Positions 1 through 10,272 of a DNA stretch of 64,000 bases are shown piece by piece. The DNA is from Suillus spraguei (Eukaryota > Basidiomycota > Agaricomycetes > Boletales > Suillaceae). Position 1 is the stretch's first letter; each line of letters starts with the position of its first letter. The notes under the pieces are model-generated. The model was not told the origin of the DNA, made no database searches, and saw nothing but the letters and a program-made list of their open reading frames with translations. The stretch covers positions 1-64,000 of the forward strand of contig JABCPU010000121.1 in assembly GCA_016800925.1 (NCBI GenBank), read 5' to 3'. The position numbers and the translations under genes were made by a program.

Positions 1-1105
1 TCTTTCAGGTGTCTTTTTCAATACCTTTTAAGATGGGACTTTGATCGTGGTCAATCTGTTAAAGATGGTGGGATTCTAGGACATGTTTGGGCATCCTATG
101 GGACGAGCAAGTTCAGTGAGCGGGGAGTTCTTCATGGTCATTTTCTAATATGGTTAGAAGTTGGAGTGAATCCTTCAGAGCTTCATAAACGGCTTTGAAA
201 TGACCCAAGCTATCAGGATAGATTTTCCAGATTTTTTGAAGATGCAATTCACCATCATTTACTGGATGTAGAGGATGAAGTAGACTTGAATTCTGAGCCT
301 CGCATACAATGGCCGCCCCAACCCCCTAAGTCCTCAGATGCACCCTTAGACATCTTGATGAGCTGGGAAGCTGCTTTTGTGACTGAAATCAAATGATGTG
401 GCAAAGTGCTCCAGCGGCATACATGCAGGGCTGTTTGCCATAAGTATGGAAATGAAGATAGTTGCTGCTTTCTTTTCCCCCATGAGATAGTAGAGAACTC
501 TTACTTCGACCCAGAAACGAGCTCAGTTGTTCTTATGTGTTGGGATGGAAATGTTAATCATTTTAACCCTTACATTCTTATCTTTTGCAGGCACAACCAC
601 AATATCAAGTGTATATTGTCAGGCAAAGGTGCAAAGGCTGCTATGTTCTACATCTCTGACTACATTACAAAGATGGACTTGAAGATGTAGGAGGTGTTGT
701 CACTCCTCTCATGTGCTGTTGCCCGCATTCCTAAATCAATGTCTGCCACCAGTGTTGCGGACAGTGCAAAAACACTTTTGCACAAGTGCTTATCTCAGTT
801 TGGTTGCCAACAACAAATTCATGCACAACAAGCCACACAGTATATTCAAGGCTTTAATGATAGTATCTCTTCACACACGACTGTTCCAATGTTATCTTCA
901 ATCCTACTTGCATATATCAGAAATAATTACCCATCATTTGAGCAGAAAAATGGTGAGATTGACGAGGATAATGAGCAGGAGCTTGTTCCGCATTGCTACT
1001 GACAAGGAAGGCAATCTCATAGAGGCAAATCAAATCCACCACAACATTCATTGTGCTGATTCCTTGTCAGACATGTGTTTTTATGACTTCTGCCAGTGTG
1101 TTCGG
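1..1105 (+). pseudogene. Helitron Rep/helicase remnant, 5'-truncated by the window edge
   Basis: Helitron Rep-helicase proteins nick DNA for rolling-circle transposition. Reading frame 1 gives RGVLHGHFLIWLE at 121-159, the HxH motif region of the HUH nuclease. Further on are FPHEIVENSYFD (about 478-513) and CRHNHNIKCILSGK (about 589-630), blocks conserved in basidiomycete Helitron proteins, and YDFCQCVRC near 1083-1107. The frame is broken by stops at 196-198, 394-396 and 688-690 and by a frameshift near 985, after which the reading moves to frame 2. No helicase portion follows, because the inverted terminal module begins at about 1106. It is a dead fragment. The assignment rests on the HUH block and conserved blocks, which I recognise from the family. 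Confidence 0.85.
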
Positions 1106-1560
1106 TGTATAGATACAACCTAACCTGGGCTGTAGATAAACTACCTCCTAAGTTAGTATGTGAGTCTTGTGCTCCGTCTAGTCTGCTTCACTTGTAAAAA
1201 CAAGAGCATTCGACCCTAAAGGGGGATGCCTATTAGTATGGTCAAGTTCAAGTCAAACTTATGTGTGAATGAAGTGTTGTGGTCAGCGGTAAGTTGCTAC
1301 GGTCAACGATGATGCTGCCGGAACTAGCATCGTATGTAGCGGTACTACTGTTGTAACGAACATATTGGTGCTGGGCTTAAAACCCCATATTTTAACACTC
1401 ATCTCACGTCTACAGGAGTTACCACTAGTCCATGGCCTTCTTACCCCTTTAGCAGTACCGGCGGCATCCCACGCTTACCACACACTGTACTGACTGCCGC
1501 ACCACGTTCCATGAACCGATGTCCTTCGAGCCCCTTCAGTGACAAACTCCGTACTATACG
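1106..1560 (+). repeat. Left terminal inverted module of the KDZ composite element
   Basis: Starts TGTATAGATACAACC and contains GGGCTGTAGATAAAC (about 1130), GACCCTAAAGGGGGATGCC (about 1212) and GCCGGAACTAGCATCG (about 1317). The same blocks occur inverted at 19735-19968 and again at about 24850-24968. Its inner half (about 1340-1510) matches, inverted, 20535-20695 rather than the right end at 19200, so the copies are mosaics. No gene is seen. Similarity is by eye; the exact boundary and any target-site duplication are unresolved. Confidence 0.75.
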
Positions 1561-2095
1561 GGTCACCCGACCCACATAATATCCCGTCAAAGACGGGCCA
1601 GCAGATGATGGGCCGAGGTTATGTATATCCTCGATGTTGACGGATGGGCCGGGGGAATATTATTTCCGATGGAGACGGGTGGGCCGGGAGACTTATATTT
1701 TCGGGAGAGACGGGTGGGCCGAGGGAAACATGATTTCTAATGTTGACGGATGGGCCAGGGGGATATAATCCCCGACAGAGATGGGTGGGCTCATCTGGGT
1801 AGTATGTAGAGTAGGATATTATAGACAGCTGGGCTGAAGAGAGATGCAAGGCAAATATTATTGCATAGACGGGTGGGCCGAGGTAAGAGAATATTACATA
1901 TACGGGTGGGCCGAGGTGAGAGAATATTACATATACGGGTGGGCCAAGGTGAGAGAATATTACATATACGGGTGGGCCGAGGGTGCAGTAAAATATTTAT
2001 TGCATAGACGGGTGGGCCGATGTGGGGGAATTTTACATAGACGGGTGGGCCGAGGTAAAATATATTACATATACGGGTGGGCCTAGATATGTATC
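1560..2095 (+). repeat. Subterminal GGGTGGGCC satellite, left side
   Basis: Irregular tandem units containing GACGGGTGGGCCGAGG, spaced about 35-55 bp by AT-rich stretches such as GAGAATATTACATATAC. At least eleven copies of the core GGTGGGCC or GATGGGCC are visible. The same core in inverted orientation (GGCCCACCCGTC) fills 18714-19080 on the other side of the element. This sits just inside the terminal module and gives the element symmetrical subterminal arrays. Confidence 0.85.
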
Positions 2096-2229
2096 ATAAA
2101 GACGTACAGCTGATGTAGCCACCAGAGAATCAAACACATAGGATACATGCACCCTATGAGTGCATATACCTACCATCAACCACCAAAATCTAAACCCTGA
2201 AGCACAAAAACCTGAATTCATCATGTCTG

Positions 2230-4640
2230 ACATTCATCGATAATTGAGGTGCCGGGTGCCGGGTACCAAGTCCCGAATCCAGGAACTCAAAACTGGAGAT
2301 GCAAACTAGAGATTTCCTGAATTCCAGATACCCGGACACCCGAAACACAACACACAAGGTGAAAGATTTAAAGTCCATGTGTGGAGTCATCTAGTGCCGA
2401 GTGCCGGGTGCAGGTGCAGAGTACCGAAACTAGAAACTAGAAACTCGAGATTTGAGACAAAACAGACATCTACCAAAAATGTGTGGATCAAAGTTTTGTT
2501 GTTGCCTGACATGTGTCTGAGTCCCGAGGACCGAACCCCGAAATTGTAGACTACCAGATTTCGGGATTTGGGGTTCGGCACTCGAGATTCAAGATTTGAG
2601 ATGAAAAAGATATCTACCAAAAATGTGTAGATCAAAGTCATTTTATTGCCTCACACTGTTTTCGGTCTCAAGTGCAAAAGCCAGAGTACCGAACTGCGAA
2701 CCCCTAAATAGTAGACTACCAGATTTTGGAGTTTGGAGTTCGGCACTTAGAATGTGTGGATCAATAGGTGTCTATTGCCTCACATTGTTCTGAGTCCCGA
2801 GTGGCGAGTGCTGGGTGCCGGGGTTCAGGGATCAGCACTGACAATATGTTGCTCAAGATCTTTCACATTATGAGTACCAAGTCCCGAGTGCCGAGTGCCG
2901 AGTGCCGGGTGCCGGATGCCGGAGCTCGGAAGTCCCGAGTCCCGAGTGCCGGGTGCCGGAGTTCGGGGTTCGGCACATACAATATGTGGATCGAGGACTT
3001 TCACATTGTTTTGACTGCCGAACCCCGAGCTCCGGCACCCGGGAGTTAGCACAATGTGAGGCAATACCATAATATTGATTTACACATGTTGAGTGCCGAA
3101 CCCCGAGCTCCGGCACCCGGGAGCTAGCACAATGTGAGGCAATACCATGAGTTTGATTTACACAAGTTGAGTGCCGAACCCCGAGCTCCGGCACCTGGGA
3201 GCGAGCACAATGTGAGGCAATACCATGAGTTTGATTTACACAAGTTGAGTGCCGAACCCCGAGCTCCGGCACCCGGGAGCTAGCACAATGTGAGGCAATA
3301 CCAGAATATTGATTTACACATGTTGAGTGCCGAACCCCGAGCTCCGGCACCCGGGAGCTAGCACAATGTGAGGCAATACCATAGTATTGATTTACACATG
3401 TTGAGTGCCGAACCCCGAGCTCCGGCACCCAGGAGTTAGCACAATGTGAGGCAATACCATAATATTGATTTACACATGTTGACTGCCGAACCCCGAGCTC
3501 CGGCACCCGGGAGTTAGCACAATGTGAGGCAATACCATAATATTGATTTACACATGTGGAGTGCCGAACCCCAAGCTCCGGCACCCGGGAGCTAGCACAA
3601 TGTGAGGCAATACCATGATATTGATTTACACAAGTTGAGTGCCGAACCCCGAGCTCCGGCACCCGGCACTCGGTGTTCGGCACTCAACTTGTGTAAATAA
3701 ATATCATGGTGTTGCCTCACATTGTGCTCACTCCCGGGTGCCGGAGCTCGGGGTTCGGCACTCAACTTGTGTAAATCAATATCATGGTATTGCCTCACAT
3801 TGTGCTAGCTCCCGGGTGCCGGAGCTCGGGGTTCGGCACTCCACATGTGTAAATCAATATTATGGTATTGCCTCACATTGTGCTAACTCCCGGGTGCCGG
3901 AGCTCGGGGTTCGGCACTCAACGTGTGTAAATCAAACTCATGGTATTGCCTCACATTGTGCTAGCTCCTGGGTGCCGGAGCTCGGGGTTCGGCACTCCAC
4001 ATGTGTAAAGGTGTGAAAATATATGGATCGATATCTGTCTCAGTGTTATGAGTACCACGTCCCGAGTCCCGAGTGCCGGGTGCCGGAGTTCGGGGTTCGG
4101 CATTCAACATGTGTACATCGATATCTTTGTATTGACTCACAATGTTCTCACTCCTGGGTGCTGGGGTTCGGGGTTGGGTGGTTAAATATGTGGATCAATA
4201 TCTTTCACATGGTTATGAGTCCCGAGTCCAGATTCCCAACTGCCGGGTGCCGGAGTTCGGGGTTCGGCACTCCCAACGTGTAAATCAATATCTTGGTATT
4301 GCCTCACATGTTTCTCACTCCCGGGTGCCGGGGTTCGGGGGTCAGTGATAGAAAATGTGCATCGACATCTTTCACATTGTTATAAGTTCCACGGCCCCAG
4401 TCCCGAGTGCCGGGTGCCGGAGTTCGGGGTTCGGCACTGAACATGTGTAAATCAATATCTTTGTATTGCCTCATATTGTTCTAACTCCCGAGTGCCGGAG
4501 TTCGGGGTTCAGCACATCAAATATGTGGATCGATATCTGTCACATGGTGATGAGTCCCAACTCCAGGGTCCTGGGGTCCAGGGTTCGGCACTTCAGATAT
4601 ATGGAATGATGTGTTTCACAATGTGACCCGGCACCCGGCA
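2230..4640. repeat. CCGAGTGCCGG-type GC-rich satellite, left side
   Basis: A long field of degenerate units built from GAGTCCCGAGTGCCGGGTG, GTTCGGGGTTCGGCACT and AT-rich links such as ATGTGTGGATCAATATCTTTC. Units are loose at 2230-2770 and dense from 2767. A related field lies at 14740-16520 on the other flank of the gene block. Reading frames through it reflect the repeats and are not genes. The stretch 2095-2230 and the tail 4640-4822 hold only degenerate unit fragments. Confidence 0.85.
3068..4010. repeat. 78-bp unit arrays arranged head to head
   Basis: From 3088 to about 3660 a 78-bp unit (core GAGCTCCGGCACCCGGGAG, then AATGTGAGGCAATACCAT and a TTGATTTACACA link) repeats about seven to eight times. 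Near 3660-3670 the orientation flips and about four to five units run in the opposite sense to about 4010, making a large palindrome. Since 78 is a multiple of 3, a 271-codon frame stays open on the minus strand (2868-3683), but it is repetitive and unlikely to encode a protein. Confidence 0.85.
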
Positions 4641-4822
4641 CAAGGTAACTCGACAGAGATGTTTCAAATTGTTTAAATTGTGTGTTGTGGTTCAGGTAGC
4701 TGGATATCCGGAAGTCGCGAAATATCAATTGTGAATCTCCATTGTCCAGTTCCGGATGTCAGGACTTGGCATCCAGCACTGACATTCATTCAAACATTGT
4801 ATATACATCTATGAACCTACAA

Positions 4823-6668
4823 TTATGTAGCCATTTCACCCTCATCAGCAGAGGGTTCAACCTTCACCTCAACATCCATATCATCAGAATCATATTCTGG
4901 GACAAGGTTGCCCGGATCATCTGGGTCCACAAGTTCGCCGGACGTTTGTGGACCCTCAGGCTGAATCTGGCTCAGCTCAAATATGAGACCCTCAATGATA
5001 GATGCAGGCTGGACTTTCGGAGATGGAGGCTCCATTCCTGCCATATCCAAGTCAATGAGGGGAGCAAGTGCAGATGGGAGGGGTGAGATGGCCAGGGGGA
5101 CGGATTGATCAAGCAAAAAGGTTGCATTGACAGGAGAGTCGGGAAGTGGAAATGAAGGGTGCCGGTCCATGACTTTGCGACGAAGGCCCTCATGGAGGCG
5201 TTGCAGGGAATCAATCTTACCATCCTGCTCTGCCACACGAGCCTCAAGAAGAGCAATTCGAGTGGCACCATCCCGAATCGCAATTGCCATGGAATGGAGA
5301 TCCGGCATGGGCACATCGAGTGCCGGACGAGGCACTGGGGCGCTTGAAGACGGAATAGCTAAGTGAAAGATAAGGTCAGATGGTCATAGACAATTGGGGT
5401 GACTCACAAGCTGGTGCAGGTGCAGGTGTCTTGGGGGCAGTGATTGTCTTGCTGCGCCCACGGGACTGTGCCTTGGGTGTGGTAACAGCAGGGACAGCTG
5501 GAGTGCCGGAGGGGCCACGAGATTGACTGCGAGTTCGGGCTTTCGACTGCGAGGCAGCCGGCGCATTGGAGGGAGCTCTGGAAGGTGTCCTGGAGCGAGC
5601 CTGCCGGGTGGTTGACTTCCCTCGAATACGTTTTGGCGGGGATCCCATGGATGCTGGGACACATTTGATCTTCTTGGTGGCGCAGTGGACGCACGACAAA
5701 CATGGGGCACGGGTCCTCCTGTCCAACCGAGTGGCGCAGGGCCACTTCTCCTGGGTGCAATAATGGCAGGGGTTGTTCTGTGGGTTCCATTAGTTGATGG
5801 ACTCATTGGAATTCATTAGAGTACTCACTGGGCCGGGAATGAGAATATCACCTGTATCCATGACTGCAGGTTCCTCAGCCGGAGTGCTGGACATTGCCTG
5901 GGGGGTCTCCACAACCTCCGGACGACTGCCGGAGGTGGCCTGACAATGGGTAAGTACAGGCGGGAGGTCCGGACAAAGAATCATGACTCACCATCACCTT
6001 GGGTGGACTGCCGGCAATGAGCTGATGATATATAAGCATTTTTCCAAGTGCCGGACCACTAAATATTACTTACTGAAGCAGGACCAAACAATTGCTTCTT
6101 TGGGGAACGTGGTGAACGAGGGGAATGAGGCGTCCCTACACCAATTGTGGAAGGCCGGGGAACGTTGAGCGCCGGCACTCCACTCGAAATAGGCTACAGA
6201 AAATTGAGAGAATGAAAACAATGAGCTGGACAACATACCTGAACAATTGTGTCTTCATCATCTTCCGACTCCACAAGCACATTCTGCTTGACATGGCGAG
6301 TTGCCTTGACCCGCTTGCGACCCTTCTTGGCCGACTTCGGAGGTGAGGAAGAGTGTCCAGACATCATGGGGGACTTCCTCTTCCTGCTCCCTTCCACCTC
6401 CGGCTCTGGGTCAGCAACAACCGCCTTACCTTTTCCTTTGTCCCGGAGCTCGGAGGTGGCGTGGGTGGAAGAGCCAGCGACATTGCTGGCGATGACGGGT
6501 GGGGAGGGAAGGTCCACAGTGATTGGGCCAATGGAAGGGTTAGGCATGACAGGGAGATCACCTGAATGGTCACCTAACGCCTCCCAGGCGCGAATCTTGC
6601 TGCGCCAGGAGTGTTTCAACACCCGGGGGTCATCATGACCGATGCTGTGCCAGTTGATCAGACATCAT
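4823..6668 (-). CDS. KDZ-element accessory protein with CxxC clusters and coiled coil
   Basis: Six exons read on the minus strand: about 6668-6239, 6193-6074, 6021-5992, 5939-5829, 5777-5408 and 5358-4823. All junctions are GT-AG and keep frame. Exon 5 opens with NNPCHYCTQEKWPC, followed by PCLSCVHCATKKIKC, a pattern of paired CxxC and Cx6C that could bind zinc. Basic Ser/Arg/Pro-rich sequence follows. Exon 6 has a heptad-like region (IALLEARVAEQDGKIDSLQR) and an acidic tail ending near VKVEPSADEGEMAT. I do not know its function; a DNA-binding role is inference from the Cys pattern and basic linker. The start is uncertain: the first exon frame runs back to a stop near 6667 without an ATG, so an upstream exon or a lost start is possible. 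The head-to-head neighbour starts at 6667. Confidence 0.65.
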
Positions 6669-7683
6669 GAGATCTCAACCAGCAGTCAGATTTTATGAAC
6701 CTCCGGTCACTGAATACAACTCAATGGATGTGGATGATTCAACCGAGTCCCGGATTTCACTAGGTATGTTGTACTTTCAGTACAGCTCTCAATTGACCGG
6801 AGATGGACCAGATGCACTGGATGATGTATACCTTGGGCCGGATGATGAGACTGAGTCCCGGATTTCATCAGGTATGTGTTGCTTTGAGTTTATCTTACAA
6901 TTGACTGGACATTTATTAGATCCAAGTGAAGATGTATACCTTGGGCCGGATGATGAGATCGACTATGATTCTGGGTCATCAGGTGGTCCGGATGTCTTGG
7001 ATGCAGTTTCTGGTAGGTTTCTCACTTCACCTTTAGATAGTCCAACTGTGGATGTTCATTCAATCCATCCAGATCATTTATGCCCGGCTCAGCCTGAGGA
7101 ACTGCCTTTGTTCAACGATCCGGACTTGTACCTAGGGCCTGATGATGATCTTATTGATTGTGATGAAGCACCGGAATGTGCTGATGTTGAGACTGATGCT
7201 CCGGCTATCCCAGGAATAGCAATTCCAGGTGAGTTCACTCATACAATCTCATTTTTATTGTTGATGTGATGTCCCAAGCACATGCAACACCTCCTAAATG
7301 TCAGTCCCCCATACCGGAACTCAGCAATGAAGACCTGCGTGCCATGCTTAGGGAGTTCATGCCCCTAGGGTCATATGATCAAACAGAATGTGAGTATTTA
7401 ATTGTTCATCATGTATGATTCTGCTAATTTTCTTGAAGTTGAATCAATTCTGGATCGCCTGGACCATTACCAACAGCGTCATGGCCATCTTCCGGAGCCT
7501 ACCGTACATCAACTCCTCGAGGCCGACCGACCATTCCGAGTGGCTTGGGCTGACACATCCGACAAACTCAGAAGAGCTGATATGGACCTCCGGAGGTTGC
7601 AAAGGGCCAAACAGATGAGCTCTGAATTGCTGCTTGTATTAGATACCCTCATTGAAAAGTGTGATGATCAACCCCATATGTAA
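6667..7683 (+). CDS. Acidic repeat protein of the KDZ element, unknown function
   Basis: Five exons: 6667-6763, 6812-6871, 6920-7228, 7279-7389, 7439-7683, total 822 nt, 273 residues. Introns are 48, 48, 50 and 49 nt, all GT-AG. The N-terminal half is strongly acidic and repeats the motif VYLGPDDE (exons 2 and 3) and LYLGPDDD (about 7126-7149). Exon 1/intron 1 and exon 2/intron 2 look like tandem duplicates, each ending ESRIS(L/S) before a GTATGT donor. The C-terminal part (about 7440-7683) is helical and charged, with RRADMDLRRLQRAKQMSSEL, a likely coiled coil. No catalytic motif is seen. It starts head to head with the CxxC gene. The start at 6667 is the first ATG in the frame. I do not recognise the family. 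Confidence 0.6.
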
Positions 7684-8060
7684 ATATTTGGATATTCATT
7701 CACATACTTACATCATGTACACCACTGAATTTTTAATGTATAACAATGACATTTCCAATTGATTTTAGATGATGCACACACCCAATTGTCCCATTCCAAC
7801 AGCCAATTATTGATTCCCGGGGTCCGGAGCTCGGTGATTGGGATTCATCCGGAACTCGGTGATCGGGTTTCGTGATATTTGGATTTTCATTCACATACTT
7901 AAATCATGTGAACCACTGAATTTTTCATGTATATCAATGACAGTTCCAATGTATTTTAGATGATGCACAAACCCTAATCTCTATTATCAACTACCAATGA
8001 TTGATACTTGGGTGCCGGACCTCGGTGATCGGGAGTCGTCCGGAACTCGGTGATCAGGAT
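7684..8060 (+). repeat. About 186-bp tandem duplication after the acidic gene
   Basis: Two units start ATATTTGGATATTCATTCAC (7682) and ATATTTGGATTTTCATTCAC (7868) and continue in parallel through ACCACTGAATTTTT and TTTTAGATGATGCACA. Both run into GGTCCGGAGCTCGGTGATTG-like GC-rich motifs related to the satellites. The duplication begins at the stop codon of the upstream gene. No gene is seen from here to 8175. Confidence 0.7.
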
Positions 8061-8175
8061 ACATCCGGAACTCGGTGCTTAGGATTCAACATTTTGGAAG
8101 TGGGACACTGTGTTTTAAGAAGTGTGACAAATGATGAAAATGTGGTAAACATGGGGGCAGTTTGGTATATGTACA

Positions 8176-10035
8176 TTATTTCCTTCCCCTTGCCCTGGTT
8201 ACTCGAAGTGTACTCTCTACCGGCTTTTGAGACTTACTCCGGGTGGTCCTTGCGGATGGTTCAATGACAGCTTTCTTGCCCTGTATACTCCTTGGTTCCG
8301 GCGATGCGTTCCTCTCTTCCACTTCCTCAGTGATCCCGGCCAGGAGGTCGCCCATCCGTGATGTCAAAAGTGCACCTGCCTTGGCCGGCCTGGCTGGGCG
8401 AGGCTCTGGCATTGAACATGGAACTTCTGTCTCCTTGGGTGCTGAAGATGGGTGTGCTATTTGTCTGGGTTTCTTCAGTGGGGATCGACCATCAGCCGAG
8501 TCATCATCAATGTCATCCTCCTTGTCATGAGTTTCACTGTCGGTATCACTCTCGGCTTCGGTTGATGGATCCCGGGGCCTTCGGAGAGTTCCACTCTTCT
8601 GCATTCTCACTTGACGAGTCAGATGCGATGGCGACTTGCCGGATGCCACAGATGGTACCATGTCCCCATCCTTGTTCTTCCATGCTTTGAACAGAAATGT
8701 TGAATCTTTTCCTGTTTCCTGCTGAGCATACCAGAAATTGAGCAAGGCCGTTGTGTCCCAGCTTTGCAACTTCGAAGGCTCCTTCAGGTCAATATCGGCC
8801 GGAAGATACTTCCTTGCCACAAAGTCATCCTGACTTTGTAGAGGGCACTCCATGGCACGACAGCCTTGTCATTCCCGGAACATATTCCTGTGTCCACACA
8901 TTCAGCAACATCTCAGATGTTGCCACGAAAGACTCACTGTAGTGCGATGTAAGAAACGCCCTGACTATGGCTTTCTTCTCCTCAAGTTTTGTTTCCGTGA
9001 TGTCTGGAAGCAACGGCATCCCATTTCCATCTGTGTCGAGTTCCAAAGCTGGTTTTCTGACTCTTTTGCGACCTCCCTTGACCTGTCGTCCTCCTCCTGT
9101 GCCCCGGCACCTATCATTGTGATGATCAACGAATTCATTCTTGCATCCAAAGTTCAAACACTCACCGAACTGTTCCTGGGCGTACTCCTGCCATACTGGC
9201 TCAATGTCCTCCCAGTCCTTAGTCTTCATGAAGCTGTCCCCATCTCCTAATGCCTCATTATCATCATGCCTGCACACATATATTGAGATCCAAGATCGGC
9301 GATGACGGACACAATTGACTTACATCCCGAACAGAACCTCTCCCTGTTCATTCTTCCAAGCTGACAACACAAAAACTCTCATCCCGCATTGCCTCCACAT
9401 CTCTTTCGAAAAGTGCTCCATATATGCCGGTCCCTTCTTACGAGCAACTTCTGCTTGTATCTCCGGAGGAGGAAAGCTGTTTGACCATTCTTCCGCTGTT
9501 TCTTTTGCCTTCTCCAACTCGTCGTCGTCCAATTCAGCCATGACTCTCTTCACAGCCCCCTGATAATGTTTGAACATACTGGGATCTCCCGGCTTTGCCC
9601 CGGACTCGTCCTCAATCCTCTTTAGCACCTCTTCGCGCTTCTGCTGGTAGACCACCATCCTAGGTGTCCATTTCCTCCCATACTTTATCATGTCCTTCCT
9701 TTCCTTCCTTTTCTTGTTGTTGAACAACCAAGTGTTATACATCTGAGAGTTGATGGAAGAATAAGATGTTAAAATTGTAGTTTTTCAACACAACGAAGAC
9801 GCATCACCTGCTTCCTCTTTTTCCATTGTCCTTGGTCGACTTTAGGAGCAAACAACCTGGCTGCCCTGGCAATTGCAGTGAAAACCCCTCGCTTCTCACC
9901 CCTTTTGGCCGCGGTCCACTCAGGAAGGTAGTTCTTCAACTCCGAAATTTCGTTTTCCGTGAGCTTCTGTGTCTGTGGTTGACGTGCCCTATTTCTGCCG
10001 GAAGTCAAGTGAGTGGAATGACCCGTCCTTGCCAT
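8176..10035 (-). CDS. KDZ-element accessory protein, conserved type, unknown function
   Basis: Four exons on the minus strand: 10035-9808, 9742-9324, 9269-8938 and 8864-8176. Introns are 65, 54 and 73 nt with donors GTGATG, GTAAGT and GTGAGT; the total of 1668 nt encodes 555 residues without a stop. The N-terminus is basic with helical segments (ENEISELKNYLPEW, then KVDQGQWKKRKQ). The middle has MVVYQQKREEVLKRIEDESG and YMEHFSKEMWRQCGM. Exon 4 holds DDFVARKYLPADIDLKEPSK, then a long acidic and Ser-rich tail (DKEDDIDDDSADG) and a basic end (VTRARGRK). I have a sense of related proteins beside basidiomycete transposons but cannot name a domain. The start is the only ATG upstream of the first conserved helix. 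It diverges from the transposase gene, leaving 237 bp between starts. Confidence 0.7.
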
Positions 10036-10272
10036 GGTGAATCAAATTGCAGAATGGGCTGAGGATAAGCAAGGTGGAAGAATGAACGAATTGACAGAAG
10101 TTGATCTTTGACAAAAGCCTAACAGTAGCTTAATTGAGCTATATTGGTCCCGAAGCCATAAATGGACATAAATTTGTAATGAGTCGGCAGGACTGTATGA
10201 CACCACAATGTAATAAAAATTCATTCCACCTGAGCAGATGCTTTGCTTGCAACATTAGCATTATAAAATAAG
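10036..10272. promoter_or_regulatory. Divergent intergenic promoter region of the KDZ element
   Basis: This 237-bp AT-rich gap separates the start of the minus-strand accessory gene (10035) from the first ATG of the plus-strand transposase (10273). It should hold both promoters, but no unambiguous TATA box or operator is seen. The role is inferred from gene orientation only. Confidence 0.4.

Noticed and set aside
2868..3683. 271-codon minus-strand open frame with a repeating 26-residue pattern
   Set aside because: It is produced by the 78-bp satellite whose length is a multiple of three; no start context, introns or domain support a protein.
5376..5806. Overlapping minus-strand frames of 116-140 codons
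   Set aside because: Only one frame continues correctly into neighbouring exons of the CxxC gene; the others are shadows.
7013..7036. Apparent 24-nt GT-AG intron in the acidic accessory gene
   Set aside because: Too short to splice, and the sequence is in frame and open when retained.
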